Positions 1 through 11,879 of a stretch of DNA of 64,000 nucleotides are shown here, piece after piece (the first letter of the stretch is position 1; every line of letters starts with the position of its first letter). Made by a program: the position numbers and the translations under genes. Source of the DNA: Anastatus disparis (Eukaryota; Arthropoda; Insecta; Hymenoptera; Eupelmidae); contig JAFFSR010000309.1 of NCBI GenBank assembly GCA_017163975.1, forward strand, positions 1,962,001-2,026,000. The letters run 5' to 3'. The notes under the pieces were generated by a model. That model was given only the letters and a program-made list of their open reading frames with translations. It made no database searches and was not told the origin of the DNA.

Positions 1-27
1 TGACTTATTCATTTCTTCTTCTTTATC

Positions 28-1374
28 GTGGCTAAGAAGTGCTCTATCTGCCTCAAGGAGTTCAATTCTACATCTAAGCCACTTGACTGTAATAGATATG
101 GTAATCACTTTCACACTACGTGTGCCACTGGGTTGGCCAAGCTTATGTCAGTGCGAAAGGAGGATGGTACCTTGTTAATGGTTTGTCAACCTTGTCTTAA
201 AGAAGGAAAAACCCCTATTAATCGCTCACGATCTAGTTCGGTGGGTTCTAACCAATCGTTTACTCGACCTGAGTCTCTGTCAGGAGCCTTAACGCCGGTA
301 TCAGCTGGTTCTCAGCAGCATACTCTTAATGCTATTCTTGAGAAATTAAAGAAGCTCGATTCGGTTCCTACATTATTGTCGTCTATTGATTCACGGCTTT
401 CTTCTTTGGAGACCCAAATGATGGACATTAATGTTACCTTGGAAAGGCGCATAGACGCTGGTGAGGTGTGTCTCGATGCTCTTCAAAGGGACCATTCAGA
501 CTTGGTAAAGAGGGTAGATCAACTGTTGGCCGCTTCACCACTTACTGTTTCAGCCACTTCAACATCTGCTCTTCCAACTTCTGATGCAGCTAATTTGGTA
601 AGACTTGATGAACTCAGTAAGACTTTTAATCAGCAATGCAAGGAGCTTGCTGCCCAGCAACAGCGTCTTGAGCGTTTTGCTGATCTTGTGTTGAGTGGAC
701 TTATACCGTCTAAATTCGAAGATCTGAAGCGTGCGGTCTATGCCGTCTTTGCCACGCTTGACTCTTCTATTTTGCTGGAGGATATAATCTCTGTTAGACC
801 ACTACGACGCTCTCCTGTCCGTGTTTCTGCTTTGCCAACTGCAGGTGACTCTGCTCATGGGACTACCTCTGCTGCGTGTTATACTCCTGTCGTGCTTTCT
901 ACGTCTATGTCTGTGCCAAGGGAATCAGTTCCACTTTTGGTTTCTCTTGAAAACCCTAATTTGGTTCGAGTGCTCATTCTTGCCAAAATTGGTGTCAAGA
1001 AATTACATACCTCCCAAATCAAGATGGATCTGCTGAATGCTGCTGAACCAACTCATGCAATAACATCTGGGCTCATTAATATTAATGAGTACTTGCCTAT
1101 TGCACTTTATCAGATTAAGCTGCATGTATTGGCCAGGGCAAGGGACAAAGAGAATGGTTTCATTACTTTTGTGAGAAATGGTCGCATCTACGTCCGTGGG
1201 AAGAAGAGCAACACAAGCACTCTTATTACATCTGATAAGGATTTGGAGGATTTTTTAAGGAAGCTTACAGCCAAGCTCTCACTGGTATCTGCCAACAACA
1301 GTACAACTCCACTAGTGTCTACTGTCAACGAGACAATTCCACTGTTGTCTACCGACAACGAGACAACTCCATAA
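28..1374 (+). CDS. LINE ORF1 protein with PHD/RING-like zinc finger (CR1-like element A)
   Basis: First ORF of a non-LTR retrotransposon; such proteins bind element RNA and act as chaperones. Residues 5-60 hold a Cys/His-rich finger (CSIC, DCN..GNHFH, C, CQPC) of the PHD/RING type described in CR1-group ORF1 proteins. Residues ~100-170 are coiled-coil-like with heptad leucines, followed by a Gln-rich helix and an RRM-like segment near 215-270. The C-terminal half carries the usual ININEYLP and NGRIYVRGKK motifs. There is no ATG: the frame opens from a TGA at 1-3 and the natural start is probably the GTG at 28, a mutated ATG. The frame is otherwise intact over 448 codons. The 5' UTR lies outside the window. 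ORF2 follows in an overlapping frame. Confidence 0.8.
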   Translation: MAKKCSICLKEFNSTSKPLDCNRYGNHFHTTCATGLAKLMSVRKEDGTLLMVCQPCLKEGKTPINRSRSSSVGSNQSFTRPESLSGALTPVSAGSQQHTLNAILEKLKKLDSVPTLLSSIDSRLSSLETQMMDINVTLERRIDAGEVCLDALQRDHSDLVKRVDQLLAASPLTVSATSTSALPTSDAANLVRLDELSKTFNQQCKELAAQQQRLERFADLVLSGLIPSKFEDLKRAVYAVFATLDSSILLEDIISVRPLRRSPVRVSALPTAGDSAHGTTSAACYTPVVLSTSMSVPRESVPLLVSLENPNLVRVLILAKIGVKKLHTSQIKMDLLNAAEPTHAITSGLININEYLPIALYQIKLHVLARARDKENGFITFVRNGRIYVRGKKSNTSTLITSDKDLEDFLRKLTAKLSLVSANNSTTPLVSTVNETIPLLSTDNETTP

Positions 1375-2155
1375 CTTGTGTTTCTGCGGTAAGTCCACTC
1401 TTTACTCCTATCCTGAATAATTCACTGATTCATGCTAACTGTCCAACATCATCCATTAATAATCATTTTACTACTACGGATGGTCTTCTGGTCTGTCATT
1501 TCAATGCTAACTCGATAGGAGCACACATTGAGATGATTAGGCTTTTTTTGGCATCTTGCCTCTATTTTCACGTAATACCTGTTACTGAGACCAAACTGGG
1601 TCAGATTGTTTCTGACTCTCTGATAGCATTGGATGAATATGTACTGTATAGGCAGGATCGGAACACTAGAGGTTGTGGTGTGGCCCTGTATGTTCATTGT
1701 TCTCTTAGCTCCATGCGTCTTTGTTAGTTGAATGGAAGTTGGACGGGTAAGCCAGGATTACCTAAATATCTCTTCTGTGAGATCAAGTCACCGGAGTTGA
1801 CCTCTCCTGTTTTCGTTGGAGTGGTTTACAGACCGTCTCATGCTCCTTTCCTGGCTAACACGAAATTGATTCCTGATCTAACTTCTCATATGCATGATTA
1901 TAGTTCTAAGGTTGTTCTGGGCGACTTCAATACAGACCTGTTGGTCGATACTGATGACTGATTATTTCCTAAGAGCTTTATTAAGGAGGATGCACTTTAC
2001 TCTGTACCTTATGGTGCAACACATCACACATCTTCTTCGGATACGATGCTTGACTTGTGCCTTGTTGACTCTAATAACGTTTTACTTGACTACTGGGAGA
2101 CTGACGTACCATTCATTGATGGACATGACTTTATTGCTGCGACTGTGAGGTTAGA
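1371..2155 (+). pseudogene. LINE ORF2, endonuclease part only (element A)
   Basis: APE-type endonuclease domain that nicks the target for target-primed reverse transcription. In one continuous frame I see FNANSIG, ETKLG, YRQDRNTRGCGVALYV, GVVYRP, GDFNTDLL, SDTMLDLCLV and FIDGHDF, the ordered motifs of the family. The final SDH motif is altered to DGHD. Two in-frame nonsense codons (TAG at 1725, TGA at 1959) break it; no frameshift is needed. It ends near 2155, where sequence in the opposite orientation begins, so the reverse transcriptase of this copy is missing. Confidence 0.8.
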
Positions 2156-3282
2156 AGCAAGCAATTTGGAGGAGGAGATCGTGTCGAATACCTTTCTGAA
2201 GTCAAATAGAAGTAGTATCGTGGCAAGTTTCTTGTCAAGACCTGATCTTATGTCGTCTGTAAGTTTAAGTATTGCAGTCTGCGTAGATTAGTGCTTTCTG
2301 AAGCCAGTCTGCAAAGAGTCAAGTATTTTTTGTGTCATAATGTACTTTTGCAGTTGGTCATAGGCAATCTTCTCGAAAACCTTTGAAAGAAAACATAATA
2401 TTGCTATGGCCCCAAAATCAAGGCACTTCTTTCAAGGCACAATGCGTGCACGTTTCCAAAGGCAAGGGAAGACCCCCCGCGCAAAAGAGGAATTAAACAG
2501 AGTCATAAAATGCTCTTCAATAACTTGTAGTGCCTTAAGTATCACACTCTAAGGGATGCCATCCTCGCTACAGGCCTGTGATAAAAAATGTGAAATCGCA
2601 AGGATTACATCATCAATATCAATCAGCCTAAAGGCAAAGCCACTTTCACTACACTCAGAAAGAATCCTTTTACGTTTCGCAGTATCATCTTGTGGCGAGA
2701 CTGACACCCCTGCAAAATGTGCATTAAGCTTATCTGGAGTAAATCCATTCAAGTCCCCTTGAGGTTCGGACAGGAGTCCTAGATCTTTAAACTCCTTCCA
2801 GGCATTACCTCTAGCAAGAGCATCGAACAGTCTATTATGATAATGATTTGTCTTAGCTTGTTCTGTCTGTTCGTCTATTGTTTTACGCAGTTGCGAAAAT
2901 TCGGAGGGATATCGCTCCTCCTTCCTTCGTTTAAATCTACGATACGTGTCATCTCCCTTGTGCCGCATCTGCGACAACTCTTGCTCCATCTAAAAAATTC
3001 ATCTTTACCAATTTTGAGTGTTTTTAGTGACGCCAGATTTTCTATTGCTGCCGTAAGGTTGTCACAGAGGCAGCCAAGTGCAGATTCTGGGTCAACTGTA
3101 CCAACTGTAAATGGCGTCCAATCACAGCCGGCCAAACTCTGTACCAATAAATTTGAACAGATATCTTTATAATTTCTATACTTAATTATTTTTTTATCTG
3201 TCTGGATATGATTACAAGAAATACATACATCAATTAAGTTGTGGCGACTGTGAAAATTCGCCGGTAAGTTCAGTAAGTTCAT
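2155..3282 (-). pseudogene. LINE ORF2 fragment: endonuclease tail, linker and start of reverse transcriptase (element B)
   Basis: Read on the minus strand from 3282. The tail of an endonuclease (SRHNLIDVCI, equivalent to SDHxxI) runs into a basic linker, then the first part of a reverse transcriptase (ILKALQVIEEHF, NSSFARGVFP, TDDIRSGLDKKL, FDFRKVFDT). The same RT segment is present at 34.0-34.4 kb in a related copy. Frame changes occur around 2875-2989, a stop precedes ILKALQ at ~2549, and further stops and shifts follow. Most of the endonuclease is deleted between ORF1 (ends ~3323) and 3282. The fragment stops near 2155 against element A. Confidence 0.75.
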
Positions 3283-3322
3283 TCGCCGCGTGTGTTAAGC
3301 ACTGTGTCAGTATCGTCCACAA

Positions 3323-4243
3323 GAATTAGGTCAATCCACGTGTAAGACGTCGGAGTGCGATGCGTGGCACACACTCCGACACGTTGTTAAGAAAAGTTTG
3401 AATATTATCAAATTTGCTACTAATTGTTTTACTGTATGTTTCAATTTTATTATTAAGAACGGACAGAAAATTCTTTTCCGAAGTGACTATTATTTCCCTA
3501 AGTTTGCGATTTTCCTCTAACAGCTGCATCTTTTTTATTTCTTATTTTTTAATAAATTCATTTTATATTTCAATTTTGGACACAATATCCCGCAGGCCCT
3601 TGTCAAAATTTTTGACTTAGTTCTCAAAAGCCGAAAGTCGATCAAAAGAATTTAGTATTGTGTCAAGCCTGCCAGGTAGTGCGCTCGCTAGAGCAGATAC
3701 AGCTGTCTGCAATGAGGGAGAATCTAAGTCAGCTCGGACCACATCAAAATTATTTTTCTTAAAATTATTACTATTATTATTATTATTCGGGGCAGTGTGC
3801 GCAGTGCTACCTACCAATTGCTTATCAGATAAATGTATACTTAATCTACTTCTCCCTCCATCCGCCATGGCACCACTATTGTTGATCAAAGTTTGCGATG
3901 ACAAAGTTGTTTTCACTCTTTCAGGCTACTTCTAAGAGGCGTTGACAGGTGTCACTTTTGAGTCAGTTCTTGATGATGTGGAGGCACTGATGGGCTGATT
4001 GGAGACAGCTTTGCGTGCAGCCTGTGAAACTTTATTGGCCTTGATGCTTCCACTGGCAGATGACGATGAATCATTTTTTATTTTTTCGATGCACCTTTTA
4101 CATTCATATTTTGTGTTATTTTCCATTTTTGAACGAGTCATGCATTTCGCATGAGAGCGCTGCCGGCACGTGAAACACAAATGGAGCTTTGCCATGCCTA
4201 ATTTATCATTAGTGGATAGCTTACAGATCGCACAACTATCCAT
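3323..4243 (-). pseudogene. LINE ORF1 with PHD/RING-like zinc finger (element B)
   Basis: Minus-strand ORF1 of a second CR1-like element. The first ~100 residues form a Cys/His finger (CAICKLS, LCFTCRQRSHAKC, CKRCIEK), then a Ser/Thr-rich linker. A second open piece (3916-3617) has an Asn-rich run and a leucine-rich segment, and a third (3529-3326) is a coiled coil (LLEENRKLREII). Frameshifts or stops separate the three. It has the same architecture as the ORF1 at 28-1374 but little residue identity, so elements A and B belong to different subfamilies. Confidence 0.65.
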
Positions 4244-4600
4244 AACTCCGACTTTTTGTGTACACTACAGTAACTAAAACTAACCTCTTTATAGGGTAAG
4301 GTAGAATCCTATCTCATTGGTCAAAGAGTAGATTGAAAAATTAGCAACCAGGATCTCTGCCTGCAGATGAAAATTGCCTCTTGAATAACCTCAAAACTGT
4401 TATAATTCTAACCTCCTAAGTTCAGCGTCTTGATGTAAATTACAAGTTAAAATGCAAGGATCGCTAATAAAATTGATGGTTTATAGCTGAAACGGTGCCT
4501 TGCAACTTGAGCGTGCAAGAATCTGTAAGAAAAACGCCCTAGGGCACAAAAATGCAGTACCAGAACAAAAATAACAAGAGTGAAAATTAAAACGTGTTTA
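4244..4600. other. Probable 5' UTR of LINE B plus unassigned DNA
   Basis: No reading frame or repeat was recognised. By position, the part next to 4243 should be the 5' leader of the minus-strand LINE; the rest is unassigned. Confidence 0.3.
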
Positions 4601-4850
4601 ACTACTTACAGATGGGGAGGGAAGAGAGTTAGACAAAAAAATAAATTGTATGCAAAATTTGAAGTAAATCCATGGAGTAGTTTTCGAGATCTAATTGGCG
4701 TACTGAATTCACACACGCGCGCGCGCACATACATTTTTCTGGAAACCACTTTTTTTGATTCCATGAGTCCAAATATGTACAAATTAGCGAAAAAATAGAA
4801 AAAAAAATTTTTATCGATTCAATGCTTTCTCTATGAGAAAGCAAAAAGTT
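4600..4850 (+). repeat. Terminal fragment of fold-back repeat family FB1
   Basis: Matches the terminal module seen at 13783, 15600 and 38410: a GTTAGACAAAAAAATAAATT-type block, a 'CGAGATCT' block, an internal CA/CG microsatellite (~4711-4733), 'GGAAACCACTTTTTT', and the terminus 'CAATGCTTTCTCTATGAG'. Only one arm end is present here. Confidence 0.6.
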
Positions 4851-5382
4851 GATAAAAAGAAAAAAGTGCTCTATGTGCGATTCTAATTTTTGTTGAAAAA
4901 GACTTTTAATGACATAAGAAAACATTTCATAAAGAAAAAATGAGCGTAGTTGTAGACTATATTAAATTTTTTCAAACCTACCATGAATTATCTTATTATG
5001 AAAATTTTCATATCGGAATTCAATTGTTCACAAAACTATATCTAAAAATCTGTTTGCGCGGTTGCGATCAAAGTAAATTATAATTTTACAGCTAATGACG
5101 CGCTTTAAGCATAAAGGTATTATAGATAGAGTAGGCAATACAAGGACCTTGTAAAAGTGAAAACTTCTTATCAATAAAAAGACAAATACGATGAGTGGGC
5201 TCCATCAAGTTATTATAGATATGCTTACTGCGCATGCGCGTCTAGCGTTGAAAGACAGAGACAGAGAGGGCCCTCTTATCTTTGTTTTCTTTGTAATGAT
5301 GGGGCGTCATTTTCGCGGACTTGCCTGCTGTATCTATAATAACTCTAGGGCTTCAAGAGTCACTAAAAATATTTAGTATTAA

Positions 5383-5751
5383 GGAGATGTTAAACGGATA
5401 CTACACCTGCACTCATTAATATTCACTACCTTTTGATTTTATAGCAACATTTGAAGAAAAGAAATGCATTAGCTCGTCGTATGTACCATTATTCAGTCAA
5501 ATTTTTAAATAAATTCATTCATTAATTTTTCTCAATTTCAGATTTTTTACACAAAATCTAATAATTTTAATATATAATGTTAGAAACCGAAATTCTGAAA
5601 AACCAATGGATAAATTTTTTTTTAATATTAAACTAAATAATCTTCATGGTAAATACTACAATCTAAAGAATTTTTTCCATCAAGTTTTGCAATAAAATAA
5701 AAAGATAGATCAGATTCATGAATACAAGTGCAGCGTCCGTATTACATATCC
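5383..5751. mobile_element. TTAA-flanked MITE, family M1, copy 1
   Basis: The left end GGAGATGTTAAACGGATACT is preceded by TTAA (5379-5382). The right end reads as GGATATGTAATACGGACGCT on the other strand and is followed by TTAT (a decayed TTAA). Terminal inverted repeats are ~38 bp and imperfect. Length 369 bp, no coding capacity. The same family is at 15788-16161. Confidence 0.65.
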
Positions 5752-5755
5752 TTAT

Positions 5756-8005
5756 TTTGCAATTTTTGTCATCAATTAATGAAGTTACAAAAATTTAGTA
5801 AGTTAATTGTCTTTAAAATCAATTCTTTCCGTCAAGATAAATATATCTTGCATGTTTGACGGTTAAACGTGATAAAATTTATAACTTATCTTATAAAAAT
5901 AATAAGCGTAGCAAAAATTTCATTATTTTCACTTTTTTATCACGTGGGAAAAATTCCGCTGTTGACGACTAAAGATACGAATGTAATCCAAACATTTTTT
6001 ATAAAATATCATTTGAAAAATAATACGAGTAGCGAGAAATTTATTTATGTTTATAAAACCAATTATACAATTTATGATACGCCATGACATCAGTCGTCAA
6101 GCTTTTTTACATTTAAAACTATCGCTGTTGCTTTACGTGCAAAAAGATGCTTATGCTGTTTACTCGTGAAATTTTCTTTTAAATTCGCGTTAGTACAAGA
6201 TTTATATGACAGAATTTGAGTGATATCTAATACGCGATGATATCATTCACCAAATCTTGAACTCGTGAATAGATTTTCACAGGATACAAAAAATCGCAAG
6301 ATTAACACACAATCAGCAGGCATTTTATCAAATGTCATATTGAGGTCATTGAAGAATTTTATTATTTTTACGCTTTTTATCACGTAGTAAAAATTTCAAT
6401 ACTTATAATTGTAATACAAATATCGTGCTTCTAGAATAACACGCGTTCATACATACGATAATAAGAATTAAGAATATAATCTTTTTAAAAATTTTTCTCT
6501 TTTTACTCACCAAGATATCCATATATTGTGCACATTTGACGTTTTTTTCTTTACGATTAACGCTCTAAGTGCAAAAATGTGCTTACACTGTTTTTGCTCT
6601 TAAAGGTTGAGGTTCGTTATCGAGCACAAGAGTAATCGTAAGGTTTGAGCGTAGTTCAAACATTTTTATAAAAACGGTAAATCATGTTCATAGTCATCAA
6701 TATTACCCACTTTATAATTAAAATCCAAGAATAGCATCCAAGAATAGCGTCCAGAATCGCCCGCTTATCCTGCATTTCTCTCCAAATTGGAGTATAAATA
6801 CAGACGAATGAACGCTCATTCGAGTCTGGATCACGAGTGCGTGTGATGAACTTGCAAAGAAGTTGTGCATAAAAACCAAAAATACATAAAAACCAAAAAT
6901 TCCAATGTGCTCTGGTGAGCCACACACAGCAAGACCGTTTACTTTAAGAGCGAGCATTTACCAGATGCAGATGAAAATTCGAACATCAACTAAACTCTTT
7001 ATACGATAAACGAGGTGGAGATTAACGCGCTATTTGATTGACTAAATGTTTTTCCTAAACCACGTGTGCAAAGCTTGAATGAATGAAGTAGCAAACTAGT
7101 TTGTTTACAGCGCTCTCGTCGACACGCGAGCGGACGCAGGAGGAGTACCACGTGGCAATAAGATCACCGGAGACCATGACAAAACTTTCACATATTTTTC
7201 GTGATATAATATGTTTCAACTCGTATAAAATATTTTTTTACAAGTGGCAGAAAGAAGACGTAATCATATTTCAAGAATCACTAGAGTTACTTTTATTCTC
7301 AATCTCATACTTTATTATTATTTTAAGTAAAAAATGCAAGGTGACGATCATCTGACACGGCGAAATGAGGAGGCTGACGTAGATTCGTGCATATTCACGT
7401 TGCGATTGAATTTACATATAAATACGAAAAGCGTTTTTGCCCATAATTGTTTCTTACTGCTCTAAAAGTAACCATAGAGTATACGTCTAGATTTTACATT
7501 TTTTCTGCTTTACATTGCGTTTTACGCTTTGCTATACCACATGAGCTGATGATGCGTATAATTCGTCAAATCATACGATATAGAAATTTGCGAAACATAT
7601 ACCTAGATGTTCTAATGGGAAAATTACGCTTTGTTTTATTGTACTGTACCGTGTGCATGGTAAATTATTTATAAAAAAGAGGCTTATTTCACGATAAAAA
7701 TATACCCGTCATGGTGAAGAACATCGTACAACAAAGAAACCATACAGATCAGAATTCGAATAAGCTGCTACGATAATATGGTAATTACTTTGAATGAATT
7801 TTTCATCATTTTAATGCACACTTATACACAAATACATAAAAAAGGAGTTTATCACTTTACGGTTACTACAAATTAACGATGATTTCAAAGATGACGAGAC
7901 AATTGCGACTTGCAAATACGCGCCAAACAAATGAGATACGCCTTTCTGAAAATAATATACTTTTTGGTACTAGTGATTTCATTTTATTTCATTTTTATGT
8001 TTAGA
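5756..8005. other. AT-rich non-coding DNA with a diverged direct duplication
   Basis: No gene was recognised. Two segments, about 5830-6190 and 6360-6610, share several blocks in the same orientation or locally shuffled (for example a 'TTTTTATCACGT' block and a 'GTGCAAAAA.G.GCTTA' block), suggesting an old ~430-bp duplication. The part just before 8006 may be upstream Polinton DNA but shows no recognisable protein. Confidence 0.35.
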
Positions 8006-11000
8006 TCACGATAATATAAATGGCGATGATGTTGATAAAGTGATGGAAGAAGACTCTACAGAGTTGTGGTACATTGTGGTTAATTTGTTACAGGATGATG
8101 AAGGTGATGGAGAGTCAGCGTCACATAAAAGACCACTCTTTTCAATCGAAAGTCAGACAGTTGAATTTTACGATGGGTTTTGAATAGAGGGAGTAAAAAT
8201 TTCGGGTTAAATATCACAGTCACCGTCAGAAGCAAACCTTTTCGAATGGTTCAATGACTGCTTGGATGATCTACGTAATCCAATCGTAAGCCAACGTCCA
8301 CGAGTCAATTCTTCAGATTTCATAGGTGTGACAAAACATTCCAACCAACTACTCAACAGACCATTACATCTTTCGTTTAGACTAATTGGAAATTTTCCTA
8401 TGGTGAATTTTTGAATATTCACAGCTGCACAGAATAATTACAAGTTTAGCATAGATAACAACCTAGCGATCAAATACGTCTTGGTGACAAACGTGCAAAG
8501 AAACAATCGTGTCAGATTATGTCATGCGGATGCTCACGAAAAATCTACACTATTCATTCGTAACAATGATAATCTTTGTCTGTCCAGATCGCTAGTCATA
8601 GTGTTAGCTCACGTTTTTAGAGTACAGAATCGGTTTGGCTCGCTACACGACTATTGGAACAGCATTAGACGGTGCATCAGCAGTTTGCAAAAAAGAGAAG
8701 TTATCTATCTTGTTAATTAGGTGTGAATTAAGATACTGTCCACGGAATGAGAAATACCAGAAATTAAACAACTTCAAGCCTTTTTCGCCTTAAGAATCAT
8801 AGCAATCGTGATATATTCTTTAAAAAATTTTGAAATAGAAGATATGCTTATTTATGATGGAATAAGCTTTGTAATCGATACGCGTCGAAGCGTGTCTTAT
8901 ATGCTGCATATAATGTATTACAAGAGCTTAATGCATTATCAGCCTATTTTAAACTTGACCGGTGCTGGTGGTAAAGTATATTGTATACTATGCAATAAAA
9001 GTTAAAAATCTGCCGCGGCTCACAGATGTTCCAGCAGATGCCGCAAGTGAAAGCAGACACAGCTTGCGACAGGAATGAAAATACGAGAAAATCTTCGAGT
9101 TAGTTTAGAGAATGTTTTGGTGATACGTACTTTGAAAGCCATCCGAAAAAGGACTCGCTTGAGAAAAACACAAGCGTTTGCAAAGCACTGAGAATTTGTA
9201 AAATTACTTGTAAAACGGTTCATCTTGAATCAAGGTGTACCATTTTACAAATAATTTTACAACGGTACACCTCGAGTGTGGTATTTCGTTTTGTAACGTG
9301 TGTCATCAGTGGTCACCTATTGGACTCTATTGCTTTATTTAGCCCATAAAACGAGGTAAGCGAACATTAACGATAAAATATTTATTTTATGATTTTGAGA
9401 CGTAAGATCACAATGTCGCGGTTCTCTAGTGTCACGGTTGCCACTAATGTGGTTGCCCTCGCTGCTTCAAGATCAACAGAGACGAAATATTATCATCTAG
9501 TGAGTCGCTCAATGACAGATACGAGAGAACGTGTGCCACAACTACAAAAATAAAATCGAGTAATTATAACTTTATTTAAATATGGGAGTGCAAATTTGCA
9601 CGCGAAATAGCGTTCAACTATGGAATGAAGGAGTACACAAACAAAAATATCAATCTTGTCCACTATAAACTGCTGTTTTTTGGCAGTAGAACGGACAAGA
9701 TAATGAAATCGTACAGTTGCAAAGAAGAAAAAGAAAATCAAATACGTTTATGTATGCTCCTTAGACCCGTACATTTTTAAACGAGGTAAATACCCTCTAG
9801 AATACCCTAAATTATGCGTGGACAATTAATATCGATCTTTCGTCGGGGACGGGAACGATGTAAGCAGCATCAATGGACTCATCATGTGCAGTGTGCTGTT
9901 ACCGAGGAATTCATATCATTTTTTTTTACCCATTAGAATGCATGGTAAATTAATGTTTCCGCTGTATCGCCTTATTGCGAGAAAACAAGTTTATCAGACT
10001 GTACGCATTTTAATGCAAATAACTGTTTTTTGGAAGAAACCTGGTTGTCATAGTAGGTTAAAAAAGTCTCCGAAATAGGTTACCAAAGGTAACCAAAGGT
10101 ACCAAAGGTAGGTTAAACAAGTCTTCGAAATAGGTGATCCAAAATTTTTATGAAATATGGCAACACGAGATGACTCAATATGATTTTACTACGTAAACTG
10201 GTGGCATTTCTGCCGAATACATTGACGAGTTCTTTGAGCAAAAAACCTAGGGTTCAGACTACCCACCGAAATGCGTTACCAGTGTTCAAAAGAAGCAATG
10301 TATAATGAGTTTCAAAGGCACGGGAGGTATAAGCCTAAACAAAGATAATATCAGTCTGAGTGCAGGCTTGAGATCCGTTGCTAAACTGTGCTTAAATTCA
10401 TTGTGGGGAAAGCTTGCACAGCGAGAAAATAAGCCAAAAATAGACGTTGTCACAGAGCCCGCGGGATTAACGGAATCACTCATCAGCGTGAAGGTGGTGG
10501 TGAACAGCATTATTTCTATCAACGATCATGTATTGTATGCGGATTAGCAACATTAAACTGAGGCCCTCGTATAGCCATCCGCAATAAGCGGATCTGAAAT
10601 TGTTTGAACATTTCAACGAGTTAGGTCTACGTGCGTCATATTACGACTCGATGTTCTATATCAGCAAACCGGTAATCACGATTTGTGGTCGGTACAATGC
10701 TCAGTGGACTTACTGACGAATTATCTGGAAAAGGACCCGATACCTTTTTATCATCCCTTGTTTCTATCGTTCCAAAATTTTACGCTTATACCGTGTTCAA
10801 AATCAAAGGCAAGACTGAACCATTTGAACGCTCAAAAATTAATTACCAAATTATGTGCAAGCTGGTGTAGCATGACACATGCGAGATTGTTTCATCTACT
10901 TCAGCGATTTAAAGAAGCGATTTTCTCACAGAGGCAAAGACGTGCAAAACCATTTACGGTAAAAGAAAATTCATCGAGTTAAGAGAGAGAGCTATCCATT

Positions 11001-11010
11001 GGGGTATAAG
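8006..11010 (+). pseudogene. Polinton/Maverick protein-primed DNA polymerase B (remnant A), degenerate
   Basis: Decayed family-B polymerase of the protein-primed type that replicates Polintons. Readable pieces in order: LFEWFNDCLDDL and IRNNDNLCLSRSLV (8220-8720, N-terminal region), EIPEIKQLQ and a C..C..H.C zinc cluster with VYCILCN (8755-9060), LLPRNSYHFFLP and HGKLMFPLYR (9885-10030), TGGISAEYIDEFFE (10190-10240), LRSVAKLCLNSLWGKLAQRE (10368-10430), and the palm/thumb segment after it. The catalytic YxDTDS motif is reduced to YYDSMFYIS (10639-10665), so it is dead. Many stops and shifts occur; 9100-9870 is unreadable. A short GGTTACCAAAGG-type tandem repeat interrupts it at 10050-10135. 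Protease and a third Polinton gene follow on the same strand. Confidence 0.8.
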
Positions 11011-11879
11011 ATCGATCATCGAGCGAACTTTAGTGCTAAAAATAAGATTAAGATTTTTGCAAGACCATGTACGCTAAACACCACCAACACATTGTGCTGA
11101 TAAAGGAGTAGGAAGAGAGATTACATCAAGCTTGTGGGTAGTGTTCGAGATCGTTCCCTGTGCTCTTGCAGATATGTAACGGTTCGGTTGTTGCATCGCG
11201 ATAAGGAGATTGTTGGAGACTGCGGAAACAAACTTTCGGTTGACAGCACGATTAAAATGAAGCAGGAACACGTGCAATTTCATTCACGGTTATCAAGCGT
11301 CTTTAAGATTTGAATAACAATGTGTTAAATTCTGGATATTGTAGTTAAATCATTCAATGTTTGAAATATGCCGATAATGAAGTCGTTCAAAAGAAGTTTC
11401 CCATTATATTTCTGAACGATGATTTTACAATTAACTAGGCCGTAGCTCGAAAAAACGTATAGATGCTTTTAGCGAGATAACGAGAAAAAAAATAATTGGC
11501 TTACGGAGTATCATCATGACTTCAATTACTTGGAGGAAGATATTATGGAGCAAGCTCTTTAGCTACAGTGCAAAATTAGACATATAAAGTTAAAAAAATT
11601 TACGTCAGATACAGACGAAAATGAACAGTTTTAAACAAAGTTACACCATGCAATATTAAATTTAGAACACAATAAAAATTACCCGCTGTTTAATCAATTA
11701 CCATGGGCAAATAAGTATTGCCTGCTCTATGCTGTAGTATCACCTTACCTAAAATACGCATGTGCTTATTTTAAATAATGCATATCGTTTGAAAACTTCG
11801 TAAGCATAGCAAGAATCGAGACGCGATACGGAGTTTGTATTTTAGCCACCAATAAATCTCTGCGATGAACAGTTTAAAT

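Noticed and set aside
1..4260. Single LINE with a twin-primed 5' inversion
   Set aside because: Both halves contain an ORF1 and the two ORF1s differ, so two elements are needed.
6656..6957. Overlapping minus-strand frames of 79-89 codons
   Set aside because: Locally duplicated AACCAAAAAT sequence gives repetitive Phe/Gly-rich peptides; no domain, and both frames are equally open.
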